The notes under the pieces: generated by a model
The model's database searches: none
What the model was told of the DNA's origin: nothing
The model's input: only the letters and a program-made list of their open reading frames with translations
Position numbers and translations under genes: made by a program
Shown: positions 1 to 8,013 of the stretch, piece by piece
Position numbering within the stretch: position 1 is the stretch's first letter
Layout: the number at the start of each line of letters is the position of its first letter
Assembly: GCA_020853025.1 (NCBI GenBank)
Contig: JADYZP010000063.1
Coordinates: forward strand, 1-64,000
Direction: 5' to 3'
Origin: Burkholderiales bacterium
GTDB lineage: Bacteria > Pseudomonadota > Gammaproteobacteria > Burkholderiales > Casimicrobiaceae
DNA length: 64,000 nt

Positions 1-1
1 C

Positions 2-250
2 ATCTACGAAGTGTTCCCGCTCCGCTGCTCCCAGTGTGGCGGTGCGATGCGCATCCTCGCCTTCGTCACCGAGGCGGCGACCGTGCGCGACATCCTCGCC
101 CACCTCGGCGAGCCGATCGCGCCACCCTGGATCGCACCCGCCCGCGGCCCGCCACTGTGGGAGGCGGCCGATGCTGCGCGGGATTCGCCACCCGATCTGG
201 TGCCCCAGCCCACCCCGGCCTACGAGTTCGATCAGCGCCTTACCTGGTAG
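2..250 (+). mobile_element. C-terminal end of an IS91-type (Y2) transposase, cut by the window edge
   Basis: The open frame enters from the left edge and ends at a TAG. The 82 visible residues carry a CSQCGG zinc-knuckle-like motif, the segment RDILAHLGEP, the phrase APARGPPLWE and the ending YEFDQRLTW. From family knowledge this is the usual C-terminus of the IS91-type transposases common in proteobacteria. The catalytic HUH/Y2 part would lie outside the window, so intactness cannot be judged. A GTG at 11 lies in this frame but is internal, because the homologous stretch begins upstream of it. Confidence 0.75.
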
Positions 251-432
251 CCAAGTCGTCAAGCAACGCCTGCGGACTCGGCACGGAAGCCGCTCGTGCC
301 AGCCGCCGGGGCCCGCTCGAAGTTCTTCCGCAAAGTGCCCGGATCAGCCTGCTGCCGCCGAAAACCAACGGTAGACCCGCACGATCGAACCCCCAATACT
401 CGGGCTCGCGTGATTGAAATGCCTATCCCTCA
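251..432. other. Non-coding tail between the transposase and the VWA gene; probable IS end
   Basis: This 182-bp stretch holds no convincing gene. It follows the transposase stop and runs up to the stop of the convergent VWA gene. The right end of the insertion sequence should lie here, perhaps near the CCTATCCC at about 421-428, which resembles the ends I recall for this family. No terminal inverted repeat is expected for IS91-type elements. The exact boundary cannot be fixed from this window. Confidence 0.4.
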
Positions 433-1608
433 CTACTGCCGCAGCGCGTCGATCCCCCGCGCGATACCCGACAGCGTGAGCGGAAACATCCGCGGACCGA
501 GCTTCTGCAGCACGATCTGCGTCGAGCGCGTGTATTCCCAAGCGCGTTCGGGCTCGGGGTTCCACCAGGCGACGCGGCGGAAGTGCCCGAAAATGCGCGT
601 CAGCCAGACGATGCCCGCCTCGTCGTTCATGTACTCGACGCTGCCGCCGGCCTGCACCAGCTCGTAGGGGCTCATCGCCGCGTCGCCGACGAAAATCGCC
701 TTCCAGTCGGGCCCGTAGGTGCGGATCAGGTCGAGGGTCGAGGAGCGGTCGATGCGCCGGCGCCCGTTGTCGCGCCAGACGTGATCGTAGACGCAATTGT
801 GGAAATAGAAGTACTCGAGATGCCGGAACTCCGCCTTCGCCGCCGAGAAGAGTTCCTCGCACACGCGCACGTGCGGATCCATCGAGCCGCCGACGTCGAG
901 GAACAGCAGGACCTTGACGCGGTTGCGCCGTTCGGGCTGCAGCTTCAAGTCGAGCCATCCGGCGTTGCGCGCGGTGCCCTCGATGGTGCCGTCGAGGTCG
1001 AGCTCCTCGGGTACGCCTTCGCGCGCAAATCGGCGCAGCCGGCGCAGCGCGACCTTGATGTTGCGCGTGTTGAGCTCGACGTCGCCGTCCAGATTGCGGA
1101 AGCTGCGCTCGTCCCAAACCTTGACGGCGCTCTTCGAACCGCCGCCCTGCTGCCCGATGCGCACGCCTTCGGGGTTGTAGCCGTAGGCGCCGAAGGGGCT
1201 GGTGCCGCCGGTGCCGATCCACTTCGACCCGCCCTGGTGCCGTTCGCGCTGTTCGCGCAGCCTCTGCTTCAGCGTCTCCATCAGCTTGTCCCAGCCGCCC
1301 ATCGCTTCGACCTGTTTCTTGTCCTCGTCGGAGAGGTTGCGCTGGAACTCGCGCCTCAACCATTCCTCGGGAATCTCGGCGCGGATGTCGAAAATCGTGT
1401 CGATGCCCTTGAAGTACGACCCGAAGGCCAGGTCGAAGCGGTCGAAGTGCTGCTCGTCCTTGACGAAGCAGGCGCGCGCCAGGACGTAGAAGTCGTCGAG
1501 CGACGAGGACACGACGCGCTTGTCGAGCGCTTCGAGCAGCGTCAGCAATTCGCGCGTCGACACCGGCAGCTTGTGCGCCTTCAGGTGCAGGAAGAATCCG
1601 GTCAGCAT
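433..1608 (-). CDS. VWA domain protein, CoxE-like
   Basis: This is a 391-residue soluble protein with no signal peptide or membrane segment. The C-terminal half is a von Willebrand factor A fold with a MIDAS-type motif DVGGSMD at about residues 238-244. The first position after the Asp is Val, as in CoxE-type proteins. The N-terminal half is mostly charged helices. VWA proteins of this type usually act with a MoxR-class AAA+ ATPase in metal-dependent assembly or remodelling of a client. A MoxR gene lies 2.3 kb upstream on the same strand (3874-4716). The client is unknown. The ATG gives full length for the family. Confidence 0.85.
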   Translation of the reverse strand: MLTGFFLHLKAHKLPVSTRELLTLLEALDKRVVSSSLDDFYVLARACFVKDEQHFDRFDLAFGSYFKGIDTIFDIRAEIPEEWLRREFQRNLSDEDKKQVEAMGGWDKLMETLKQRLREQRERHQGGSKWIGTGGTSPFGAYGYNPEGVRIGQQGGGSKSAVKVWDERSFRNLDGDVELNTRNIKVALRRLRRFAREGVPEELDLDGTIEGTARNAGWLDLKLQPERRNRVKVLLFLDVGGSMDPHVRVCEELFSAAKAEFRHLEYFYFHNCVYDHVWRDNGRRRIDRSSTLDLIRTYGPDWKAIFVGDAAMSPYELVQAGGSVEYMNDEAGIVWLTRIFGHFRRVAWWNPEPERAWEYTRSTQIVLQKLGPRMFPLTLSGIARGIDALRQ

Positions 1609-1678
1609 GGCAGCGTGCAGTTTAAACCGGCGCCGCTACGCTCCGTTATCATGGCCATCCGATCGACACCCGACCACC

Positions 1679-2659
1679 ATGAAAATCTGCATCTACGGCG
1701 CCGGCGCCATCGGCGGTTTCATCGGCGCCCGTCTTGGCGCCCGGGGCCATGCGCTGACCGCCGTCGCGCGTGGCGCGACGCTCGCCGCCCTGCGTGCTCG
1801 CGGACTGCGGCTGGCCGCCCACGATCGCGTCATCGAAGTGCCGCTCGAGACGTCGGACGAGCCCGCGTCGCTGGGGGCCCAGGATCTGGTCGTCGTCGCA
1901 GTGAAGGCTCCGGCGCTGCCTGAAGTCGCTGCGCGCATCGCGCCGCTGCTGGGTCCCGATACCGTCGTGCTGACCGCGATGAACGGCGTGCCCTGGTGGT
2001 TCTTCTCCGGGATGCCCGGTCCCTGCGCCGATCTGCCATTGACGACGCTGGATCCGGACGGCGCGATCGCGTCGGCAATTCCGGTGCGCCGGATCGTCGG
2101 CTGCGTCGTCCACGCCGCCTGCACGTCACCCGAGCCCGGAGTCGTCCGCCACGTGATGGGGCAGGGATTGATCGTCGGCGAGCCGGCCGGCGGCGCGGCG
2201 CCGCGCGTCACGGCGCTCGCGCAAGCACTCACCGACGCCGGCTTCGATGCACGGGTGTCGGAACGCATCCAGCAGGACATCTGGTACAAGCTGTGGGGCA
2301 ACATGACGATGAATCCGGTGTCGGCGTTCACCGGCGCCACGCTCGACCGAATCCTCGATGACCCGCTGGCCAACGCCTTCTGCCAGGCGGTGATGCGCGA
2401 GGCGAAGGCGATCGGCGACGCGATCGGCTGTCCGATCGAGCAGTCGACCGAGGACCGCAACGCGATCACGCGAAGGCTGGGTGCGTTTCGCACGTCGATG
2501 CTGCAAGACGTCGACGCCGGCAAGCCGCTCGAGATCGACGCGCTGCTGACCGTCGTCCGCGAGATCGCGAATCGTGTCGCGATCGCCACGCCGAACCTCG
2601 ACGTGCTGCTCGGCCTGACACGCGTGTTCGCGCGCACACGCGGACTCTATCCCGCCTGA
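1679..2659 (+). CDS. panE: 2-dehydropantoate 2-reductase family protein
   Basis: This 326-residue protein would reduce ketopantoate to pantoate with NADPH in pantothenate and CoA synthesis. The Rossmann glycine motif GAGAIG is at residues 7-12. The C-terminal ApbA/PanE domain includes KLWGNMTMNP, where the Lys is the expected catalytic residue. The frame is open further upstream, but the ATG at 1679 places the nucleotide-binding strand at the N-terminus as in the family. The gene sits between two minus-strand genes. Several PanE-like paralogues act on other 2-oxo acids, so the exact substrate is inferred from family membership only. Confidence 0.82.
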   Translation: MKICIYGAGAIGGFIGARLGARGHALTAVARGATLAALRARGLRLAAHDRVIEVPLETSDEPASLGAQDLVVVAVKAPALPEVAARIAPLLGPDTVVLTAMNGVPWWFFSGMPGPCADLPLTTLDPDGAIASAIPVRRIVGCVVHAACTSPEPGVVRHVMGQGLIVGEPAGGAAPRVTALAQALTDAGFDARVSERIQQDIWYKLWGNMTMNPVSAFTGATLDRILDDPLANAFCQAVMREAKAIGDAIGCPIEQSTEDRNAITRRLGAFRTSMLQDVDAGKPLEIDALLTVVREIANRVAIATPNLDVLLGLTRVFARTRGLYPA

Positions 2660-2680
2660 ATCGCCAATCGTGGCCGGCCG

Positions 2681-3268
2681 CTACTGCTTCGAGCAGTGCA
2701 ATTCGGGTTTGCCGATATCCCAGGAAAGCAGCGCCACGCCCTGGTGCTCCCAGAACCGGCGGTTGCCGCCGGTGTAGCGCGCGCCGCTCCCCGAAGGCGC
2801 AACGCGCATGAACTGCGTGACACCCGCGAACTCGACCATCGCCGTCGGCGGATCGGTAGCGAAGAATTCGGCGACCACCGGCTGCGGCGGCGTACCCGGG
2901 CACAGAAAGCGCCCGGTGCCCACCGGCTCCAGCAGCCGGTAACGCGCCTGCAACTCGGAGATCCGGTCGCGGTAGGCGCGCAGAACGCATGCGGGCATGT
3001 CGTTGGACTTCCAGCAGTCGTTGCGCGACACGACCCACGCGCGTTGCGTGGCGGTGAGATCCGGCGCGCCCTGCCCCGACTTCGCCTGCGCCGAAGCGTA
3101 GACCGCCGCGAGTTCCCGGTCGAGCGTGGCGAGCTTCAGGTCGCTGCAGATGTGGCGCTCGACCGAACGCGTGAGCTTGGCGCTGCAGTCGATCGAGGGT
3201 CCCGCATCCGCCGCAAAACACGGCGATGCGGCGAACGCGCCGCTGGCGAGCAACGCACGCATTCGCAT
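2681..3268 (-). CDS. Secreted LprI-like (DUF1311) protein
   Basis: The 195-residue product begins with a Sec-type signal peptide (MRMRALLASGAFAA, cleavage probably after CFA-A). The mature N-terminus carries the LprI/DUF1311 pattern: Cys in SIDCSAKLT, Cys in RHICSDLKLA, then LDRELAAVYASA and a tryptophan in TQRAWV. Some members of this family bind or inhibit lysozyme. A C-terminal region of about 80 residues has no family I recognise. A second in-frame ATG lies at 3262. The acetyltransferase gene ends 5 bp upstream, so the two are probably co-transcribed. Confidence 0.75.
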   Translation of the reverse strand: MRMRALLASGAFAASPCFAADAGPSIDCSAKLTRSVERHICSDLKLATLDRELAAVYASAQAKSGQGAPDLTATQRAWVVSRNDCWKSNDMPACVLRAYRDRISELQARYRLLEPVGTGRFLCPGTPPQPVVAEFFATDPPTAMVEFAGVTQFMRVAPSGSGARYTGGNRRFWEHQGVALLSWDIGKPELHCSKQ

Positions 3269-3273
3269 AAGGG

Positions 3274-3867
3274 TCAGCGCGAACGCTCGAGCAGGAAGTG
3301 CAGGTGCTGGCGCACCGCCGGCCATTCGCCGTCGATGATCGAGTACACGACGGTGTCGCGCCGGGACCCGTCGGGCATCAGCTGGTGATTGCGCAGCACG
3401 CCGTCCTGCTTGGCGCCCAGCCGTGCGATGGCCGTGCGCGACGCGTGGTTGAACCAGTGCGTGCGGAACTCGACCGCGATGCAGGAAAGCGCGTCGAAGG
3501 CGTGCGTCAGCAACAGCAGCTTGCATTCGGTATTCACCGCCGTGCGCTGCACCTTCCGCGCGTACCAGGTATGGCCGATTTCCAACCGCCGGTTCTTCGC
3601 ATCGACGTTGAAATAGCGTGTGCAGCCGACAACGTCGCCGGACGCCGCGTCGCGCACGACGAAGGGCATCGCGCCCTGTCGCTCGCGCATGTCGAGCGCG
3701 GTCGCGACGTATTCGTGCATCCGTTCCGGCGGCGCGACGCCCGTGTACCAGAGCCGCCACAGCTCGCCGTCGGCCGCCGCCCGCGCCAGCGCCTGCGCAT
3801 GCCCGGCCGCCAGCGGCTCGAGCAGCGCCGCGGCACCGCGCAGCGTGACGGGCTCGACGAAGGGCAT
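3274..3867 (-). CDS. GNAT family N-acetyltransferase, RimJ/RimL-like
   Basis: This is a 197-residue single-domain GNAT protein. Recognisable parts are the N-terminal LRG...LEPLAAGHAQAL helix region, FVVRDAASGDVVGCTRY in the central sheet, and RLEIGHTWY followed by NTECKLLLLTHAFD and VEFRTHWFNHASR. These are characteristic of RimJ/RimL-type acetyltransferases that modify N-termini or small amines. The substrate is unknown. It follows the MoxR gene by 6 bp on the same strand and precedes the LprI-like gene by 5 bp, so the three probably form one transcript. Confidence 0.85.
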   Translation of the reverse strand: MPFVEPVTLRGAAALLEPLAAGHAQALARAAADGELWRLWYTGVAPPERMHEYVATALDMRERQGAMPFVVRDAASGDVVGCTRYFNVDAKNRRLEIGHTWYARKVQRTAVNTECKLLLLTHAFDALSCIAVEFRTHWFNHASRTAIARLGAKQDGVLRNHQLMPDGSRRDTVVYSIIDGEWPAVRQHLHFLLERSR

Positions 3868-3873
3868 CGCCGG

Positions 3874-4716
3874 CTAGCGGCCGACGCGCGCCATGAAGGC
3901 GACGCGCTCGAAGAGGTGCACGTCCTGCTCGTTCTTCAGCAGCGCGCCGTGCAGCGGCGGAATGAACGCCTTCCTGTCCTGGCTGCGCAGCGCCTCGGGG
4001 GCGATGTCCTCGGCGAGCAGGAGCTTCAGCCAGTCGAGAAGCTCCGACGTCGAAGGCTTCTTCTTGAGCCCCGGCACCTCCCGCAGGTTGAAGAACACCT
4101 CGAGCGCCTCGGCCAGCAGCGCGCGCTTCAGCCCCGGATAGTGGACGTCGACGATGCGCTCCATCGTCTCTCGGTCCGGAAAGCGGATGTAGTGGAAGAA
4201 GCAGCGGCGCAGGAAGGCGTCGGGCAGCTCCTTCTCGTTGTTCGACGTGATGACGACCAGCGGCCGGTTTCGCGCACGGACCGTCTGCTGCGTCTCGTGG
4301 ACGTGGAACTCCATCCGGTCGAGCTCGCGCAGCAGGTCGTTCGGGAACTCGATGTCCGCCTTGTCGATCTCGTCGATCAGCACCACCGCCGGCACCGTGC
4401 TGTCGAAGGCATCCCACAGCACGCCGTGCTTGATGTAGTGCGCGATGTCGGCGACGTGCGCGTCGCCCAACTGCGAGTCGCGCAACCGCGACACGGCATC
4501 GTATTCGTAGAGTCCCTGCTGCGCCTTGGTCGTCGACTTGATGTGCCACTGCAGCAGCGGCCGACCGAGGCTGCGCGCGACTTCCTCCGCGAGCAGCGTC
4601 TTGCCGGTGCCGGGCTCGCCCTTGATCAGCAGCGGACGCTCGAGCGCGATCGCCGCGTTGACGGCGAGCTTTAAGTCGTCGGTGGCGACGTAGGTATCGG
4701 TGCCTTCAAAGCGCAT
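3874..4716 (-). CDS. MoxR-type AAA+ ATPase
   Basis: The 280-residue protein is a compact AAA+ ATPase. Walker A is GEPGTGKT at residues 33-40. Walker B is VVLIDEID at about 112-119. A sensor-1 region VVITSNNEKELPDAFLRRC follows. MoxR proteins work with VWA-domain partners as chaperone-like complexes that activate or insert metal into clients. The likely partner here is the VWA protein at 433-1608 on the same strand. It is first in a tight run with the acetyltransferase and LprI-like genes. The ATG at 4714-4716 is the only sensible start. Confidence 0.9.
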   Translation of the reverse strand: MRFEGTDTYVATDDLKLAVNAAIALERPLLIKGEPGTGKTLLAEEVARSLGRPLLQWHIKSTTKAQQGLYEYDAVSRLRDSQLGDAHVADIAHYIKHGVLWDAFDSTVPAVVLIDEIDKADIEFPNDLLRELDRMEFHVHETQQTVRARNRPLVVITSNNEKELPDAFLRRCFFHYIRFPDRETMERIVDVHYPGLKRALLAEALEVFFNLREVPGLKKKPSTSELLDWLKLLLAEDIAPEALRSQDRKAFIPPLHGALLKNEQDVHLFERVAFMARVGR

Positions 4717-4842
4717 GGGTGCATTCCATTTCGGTCAACCGCAATGGTAGCCGAATTCAGGACCAAGCCCATTGCAGCAGCCACGGCGCGGCCATCCCGC
4801 CGCCGATTTCATCGCGCCGCTGCGGCGCGCTGTCGGGACGCG

Positions 4843-4848
4843 TAGAAT
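4843..4848 (+). promoter_or_regulatory. Candidate -10 box upstream of the SMP-30 gene
   Basis: TAGAAT followed by CG lies 55 bp before the ATG at 4904. No good -35 hexamer stands at normal spacing. The same TARAATCG form occurs before several other genes in this window, which is the main reason to list it. Confidence 0.35.
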
Positions 4849-4903
4849 CGACGCACCGCCTGCCGTGACGAGTCCCGAGACCCTCGGCCGCACACCGACC
4901 TCC

Positions 4904-5770
4904 ATGCTCACCTGCGTCCTCGACATCAAGGCCAAGCTCGGCGAATGCCCGGTCTGGTCGACGCGCGAGCAGGTGCTCTACTGGGTCGACATCAACGCAC
5001 CTTCGCTCAATCGCTTCGATCCGGCTTCCGGCGTCAACCACGCGATGCCGATGCCCGAGGCGATCGGCTGCTTCGCGTTGCGCAAGCCTGCCGGCTTCAT
5101 CGTCGCGCTGCGCAGCGGCATTTTCCTGGCGGGGCCGGACGGCCAGCTCGGGAGAAAGGTCGCCGACGCACCCTACGATCCGGCGCATTATCGCTTCAAC
5201 GACGGCCGCTGCGACCGCCAGGGTCGCTTCTTTGCCGGCTTCATGAACGAAAAGCGCGATGCTGCCAACGCCGCGCTGCTGCGCATCGACCCCGACGGAA
5301 CGATGACGCAGATCCTCGACGGCATGACGATCAGCAACGGACTCGCGTGGAGTCCGGACGGGCGCACGATGTACCACGCCGACACGCCGACGCACACGGT
5401 CCGCGCCTTCGACTACGACACTGCGACCGGAACGCCGTCGCGGCCGCGGGTCTTCGCGCAATGGACGGCGGAGGCCGCCCGGCCCGACGGCGCCGCGGTC
5501 GACAGCGAAGGCAACTACTGGACCGCGTTCTTTCGCGGCGGCCGCGTGCTGCAGATCTCGCCGCGCGGCAAGACGCTGGCCGAATTCGAGGTTCCCGCGA
5601 TGTGCCCGACAATGTGCGCGTTCGGCGGTGCCGACCTGAAGACGCTCTACGTCACCACCGCTCGGCAGATGCGCGAGAGCGCCGAGCTCGCGCGATTGCC
5701 GCACTCGGGCGGCATCTTCGCGATGCGGGTCGGCGTGCCGGGGTTGCCCGAGCCCGCGTTCGCCGGCTAA
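4904..5770 (+). CDS. SMP-30/gluconolactonase family protein
   Basis: This 288-residue protein matches the six-bladed propeller SMP-30/LRE family. Visible family marks are LGECPVWS at the N-terminus (metal-ligand Glu), NDGRCDRQGRFFAG, ISNGLAWSPDGRTMYHADT (Asn and Asp ligands) and RPDGAAVDSEGNYW. Members hydrolyse sugar lactones such as gluconolactone or arabino- and xylonolactone. The adjacent GH31 glycosidase supports a role in sugar catabolism. The frame is open upstream, but the ATG at 4904 starts the conserved domain. A hydrolase for a non-sugar lactone remains possible. Confidence 0.88.
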   Translation: MLTCVLDIKAKLGECPVWSTREQVLYWVDINAPSLNRFDPASGVNHAMPMPEAIGCFALRKPAGFIVALRSGIFLAGPDGQLGRKVADAPYDPAHYRFNDGRCDRQGRFFAGFMNEKRDAANAALLRIDPDGTMTQILDGMTISNGLAWSPDGRTMYHADTPTHTVRAFDYDTATGTPSRPRVFAQWTAEAARPDGAAVDSEGNYWTAFFRGGRVLQISPRGKTLAEFEVPAMCPTMCAFGGADLKTLYVTTARQMRESAELARLPHSGGIFAMRVGVPGLPEPAFAG

Positions 5771-5787
5771 GCGGTCGGCGGTCGGCC

Positions 5788-8013
5788 ATGTTCCTCGATC
5801 CCTCTGCCTACCTGCGGCTCGAAATCGAAGGCAGCCTCGGCGCGACCGGTACCGGTGCATCGTTCGCCACGTCCACCGGCGATATGCTGGAAGTCAGCGC
5901 CTACGCGGGCGGCGCATTCCGGCTGCGCCTGGGCCCCAACACGCGACCCGACTACGACCTCGTCGTCGGCCGCGCGCGCGCCTGTACGACGACGCAGCCG
6001 GAACCCGGCCTCTGGCGCATCGACAACGGCGATGCAGCACTCGAAATCAGCGGCGCGCCGCTGCGCCTTCGCGTGCTGTGGAAAAACGCTTCGGTGCTGA
6101 CCTCGACGACCGACATGAATCTGCGGGGCGCAACGAGACTACCGACCTTCGGCCGCGCGCAGCGCGGCGGGCTGTGGACGGCAGCGCTGGCGCTGCAATC
6201 GGGAGAGTCCGTCTACGGCCTCGGTGGCAAATTCGGACGACTCGACAAGCGTGGACAGTTGATCCATTCGCAGGTCGAGGATGCGCACGGAGTGGGCACC
6301 GGCCTCGCGTCCGCGAACACGCCCTTCGCCTGGGGGCCGGGCATCGGCGACGGCGCATGGGGCGTGTTCGTGCATACGCCGGGCATGGTCACGCACGGGG
6401 TCGGACATCCGGACTGGTCGCATCGCAGCTATGCGCTGGTCGTCGACGACGAGGCGCTCGACCTCTTCGTCTTCGCGGCCGATACGCCGGCGGCGATCCT
6501 CGACGCGTATACGGCATTGACCGGTCGCGCGCCCGCAGTTCCGCGGTGGGGACTCGGCCTGTGGATGTCGCGCGGGTATTTCAACACTCCGGACGAAGCA
6601 GTCGACGTCGCGCGCCGGCTGCGTGAGCGGCGCATACCCTGCGACGTGCTGACGCTCGATGGCACAAGCGCCTGGCGTGCCGATACGCGCTTCGATTTCG
6701 CGTGGGACGAAGAGCGCTTTCCCGATCCCCGCGCGACGCTGGCGGCGATCCACGCGCAAGCGCTGCGCGTATGCGTCTGGGAATGTCCGTACGTTTCGGT
6801 GCATTCGCGGCTGTTCTCGCAACTCGCGCAGCGTGGGTTGCTGCTGAAGACGGCTGCGGGCGATCCTTACGTGCTCGGCGTGGCCGCCGTTTGCGCAACC
6901 GGCCCATCGGCCGACGGCACGACACCGGACAGCGGCATCTTCGATTTCACGCATCCCGAAGCCTTCGCGTGGTGGCGCGACGCGCACGAGGCGCTGTTCA
7001 CCGCCGGCGTCGACGCCATCAAGAGTGACTTCGGCGAACACGTGCCCGACGACGCGGTCGCCTATTCCGGCGACTGGGGCCGGCGGCTGCACAACGTCTA
7101 TCCGCTGCTGTACAACCGTTGCGCCTACGAGGCGACCAGGAAGTTCCAGCCGGCCGCGGCAGGACCGCCGATGATCTGGAGTCGCGCTGGCTGGACCGGC
7201 AGCCAGCGTACCCCGATCGTCGGCAGCGGTGGCGCGCAGAGCGACTGGGAAGGGCTCGCCGCATCGATCCGTGGCGGCCTCTCCTCGGCAATGAGCGGCA
7301 GCCCCTACCACGGCATCGATGTCGGCGGCGGCCATGGCCCCATGCGGCCGGACGCCGAACTCTACGTCCGCTGGCTGCAGGCCGCGGTGTTCTGCTCGCA
7401 CGTGCGCATCCACGGCGCCGGCGACTGCGAGCCGTGGTCCTATGGCGCCGAGATCGAGGCGATCTGCCGCAAGTGGCTCACCTTCCGCTATCGCCTGATT
7501 CCTTACCTCGAATCGGTAATCGCAACCGCGGCGGCGACAGGCATGCCGGTGACGCGGGCGATGCCGCTCGCCTTTCCCGACAACGTGCTGCTTCGCGGCT
7601 TCGAGACGCAGTTCATGTGCGGCGACGCGCTGCTGGTGGCGCCTGTTATCCGCGAGGGTGGCGAGGTGGAGATCGCGCTGCCCGATGGCGGCTGGTTCGA
7701 CCTCAACACGCGCCAGCGATTTTCCGGAGCGCAGGTGCTGCGCTATCGCGCGCGGCTCGACCGCTTTCCGGTATTCGCGCGCGAAGGCCACGCGCTGCCA
7801 CTTGGCCGCGCCGTCCAGCATACCGGTGAAATCGATGCTGCGCACCCGCTCGAGTTGCTGTGGGTGTTCGGCGCGCCGACGGCAGAGCTCACGAGTTTCG
7901 CGCAGGCGCGCATCGACGGAACCGGCGGCGCTTCCTTCGCGATACGCGCCGCTCCAGGCGTCAAGGCCGAACTGTGGGGTGACGCGGCGCAGTTGCCGGT
8001 CGTACCGCTGTGA
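5788..8013 (+). CDS. Glycoside hydrolase family 31 (alpha-glucosidase/alpha-xylosidase type)
   Basis: This 741-residue enzyme has the GH31 layout: an N-terminal beta-sandwich, a catalytic barrel from about residue 240 and C-terminal beta domains. The nucleophile region reads DAIKSDFGEHVPDD, like the KTDFGE motif of YicI-type alpha-xylosidases. The acid/base region contains GAQSDWEGLAASIRGG. There is no signal peptide, so it should act in the cytoplasm on imported oligosaccharides. It follows the lactonase gene by 17 bp, and its TGA overlaps the ATG of pdxA. The exact linkage specificity cannot be read from sequence. Confidence 0.9.
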   Translation: MFLDPSAYLRLEIEGSLGATGTGASFATSTGDMLEVSAYAGGAFRLRLGPNTRPDYDLVVGRARACTTTQPEPGLWRIDNGDAALEISGAPLRLRVLWKNASVLTSTTDMNLRGATRLPTFGRAQRGGLWTAALALQSGESVYGLGGKFGRLDKRGQLIHSQVEDAHGVGTGLASANTPFAWGPGIGDGAWGVFVHTPGMVTHGVGHPDWSHRSYALVVDDEALDLFVFAADTPAAILDAYTALTGRAPAVPRWGLGLWMSRGYFNTPDEAVDVARRLRERRIPCDVLTLDGTSAWRADTRFDFAWDEERFPDPRATLAAIHAQALRVCVWECPYVSVHSRLFSQLAQRGLLLKTAAGDPYVLGVAAVCATGPSADGTTPDSGIFDFTHPEAFAWWRDAHEALFTAGVDAIKSDFGEHVPDDAVAYSGDWGRRLHNVYPLLYNRCAYEATRKFQPAAAGPPMIWSRAGWTGSQRTPIVGSGGAQSDWEGLAASIRGGLSSAMSGSPYHGIDVGGGHGPMRPDAELYVRWLQAAVFCSHVRIHGAGDCEPWSYGAEIEAICRKWLTFRYRLIPYLESVIATAAATGMPVTRAMPLAFPDNVLLRGFETQFMCGDALLVAPVIREGGEVEIALPDGGWFDLNTRQRFSGAQVLRYRARLDRFPVFAREGHALPLGRAVQHTGEIDAAHPLELLWVFGAPTAELTSFAQARIDGTGGASFAIRAAPGVKAELWGDAAQLPVVPL

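Noticed and set aside
2693..4549. Long minus-strand frame spanning the LprI-like, acetyltransferase and MoxR genes
   Set aside because: Only its 3' part is the LprI-like gene. The rest is a shadow of two recognised genes in another frame.
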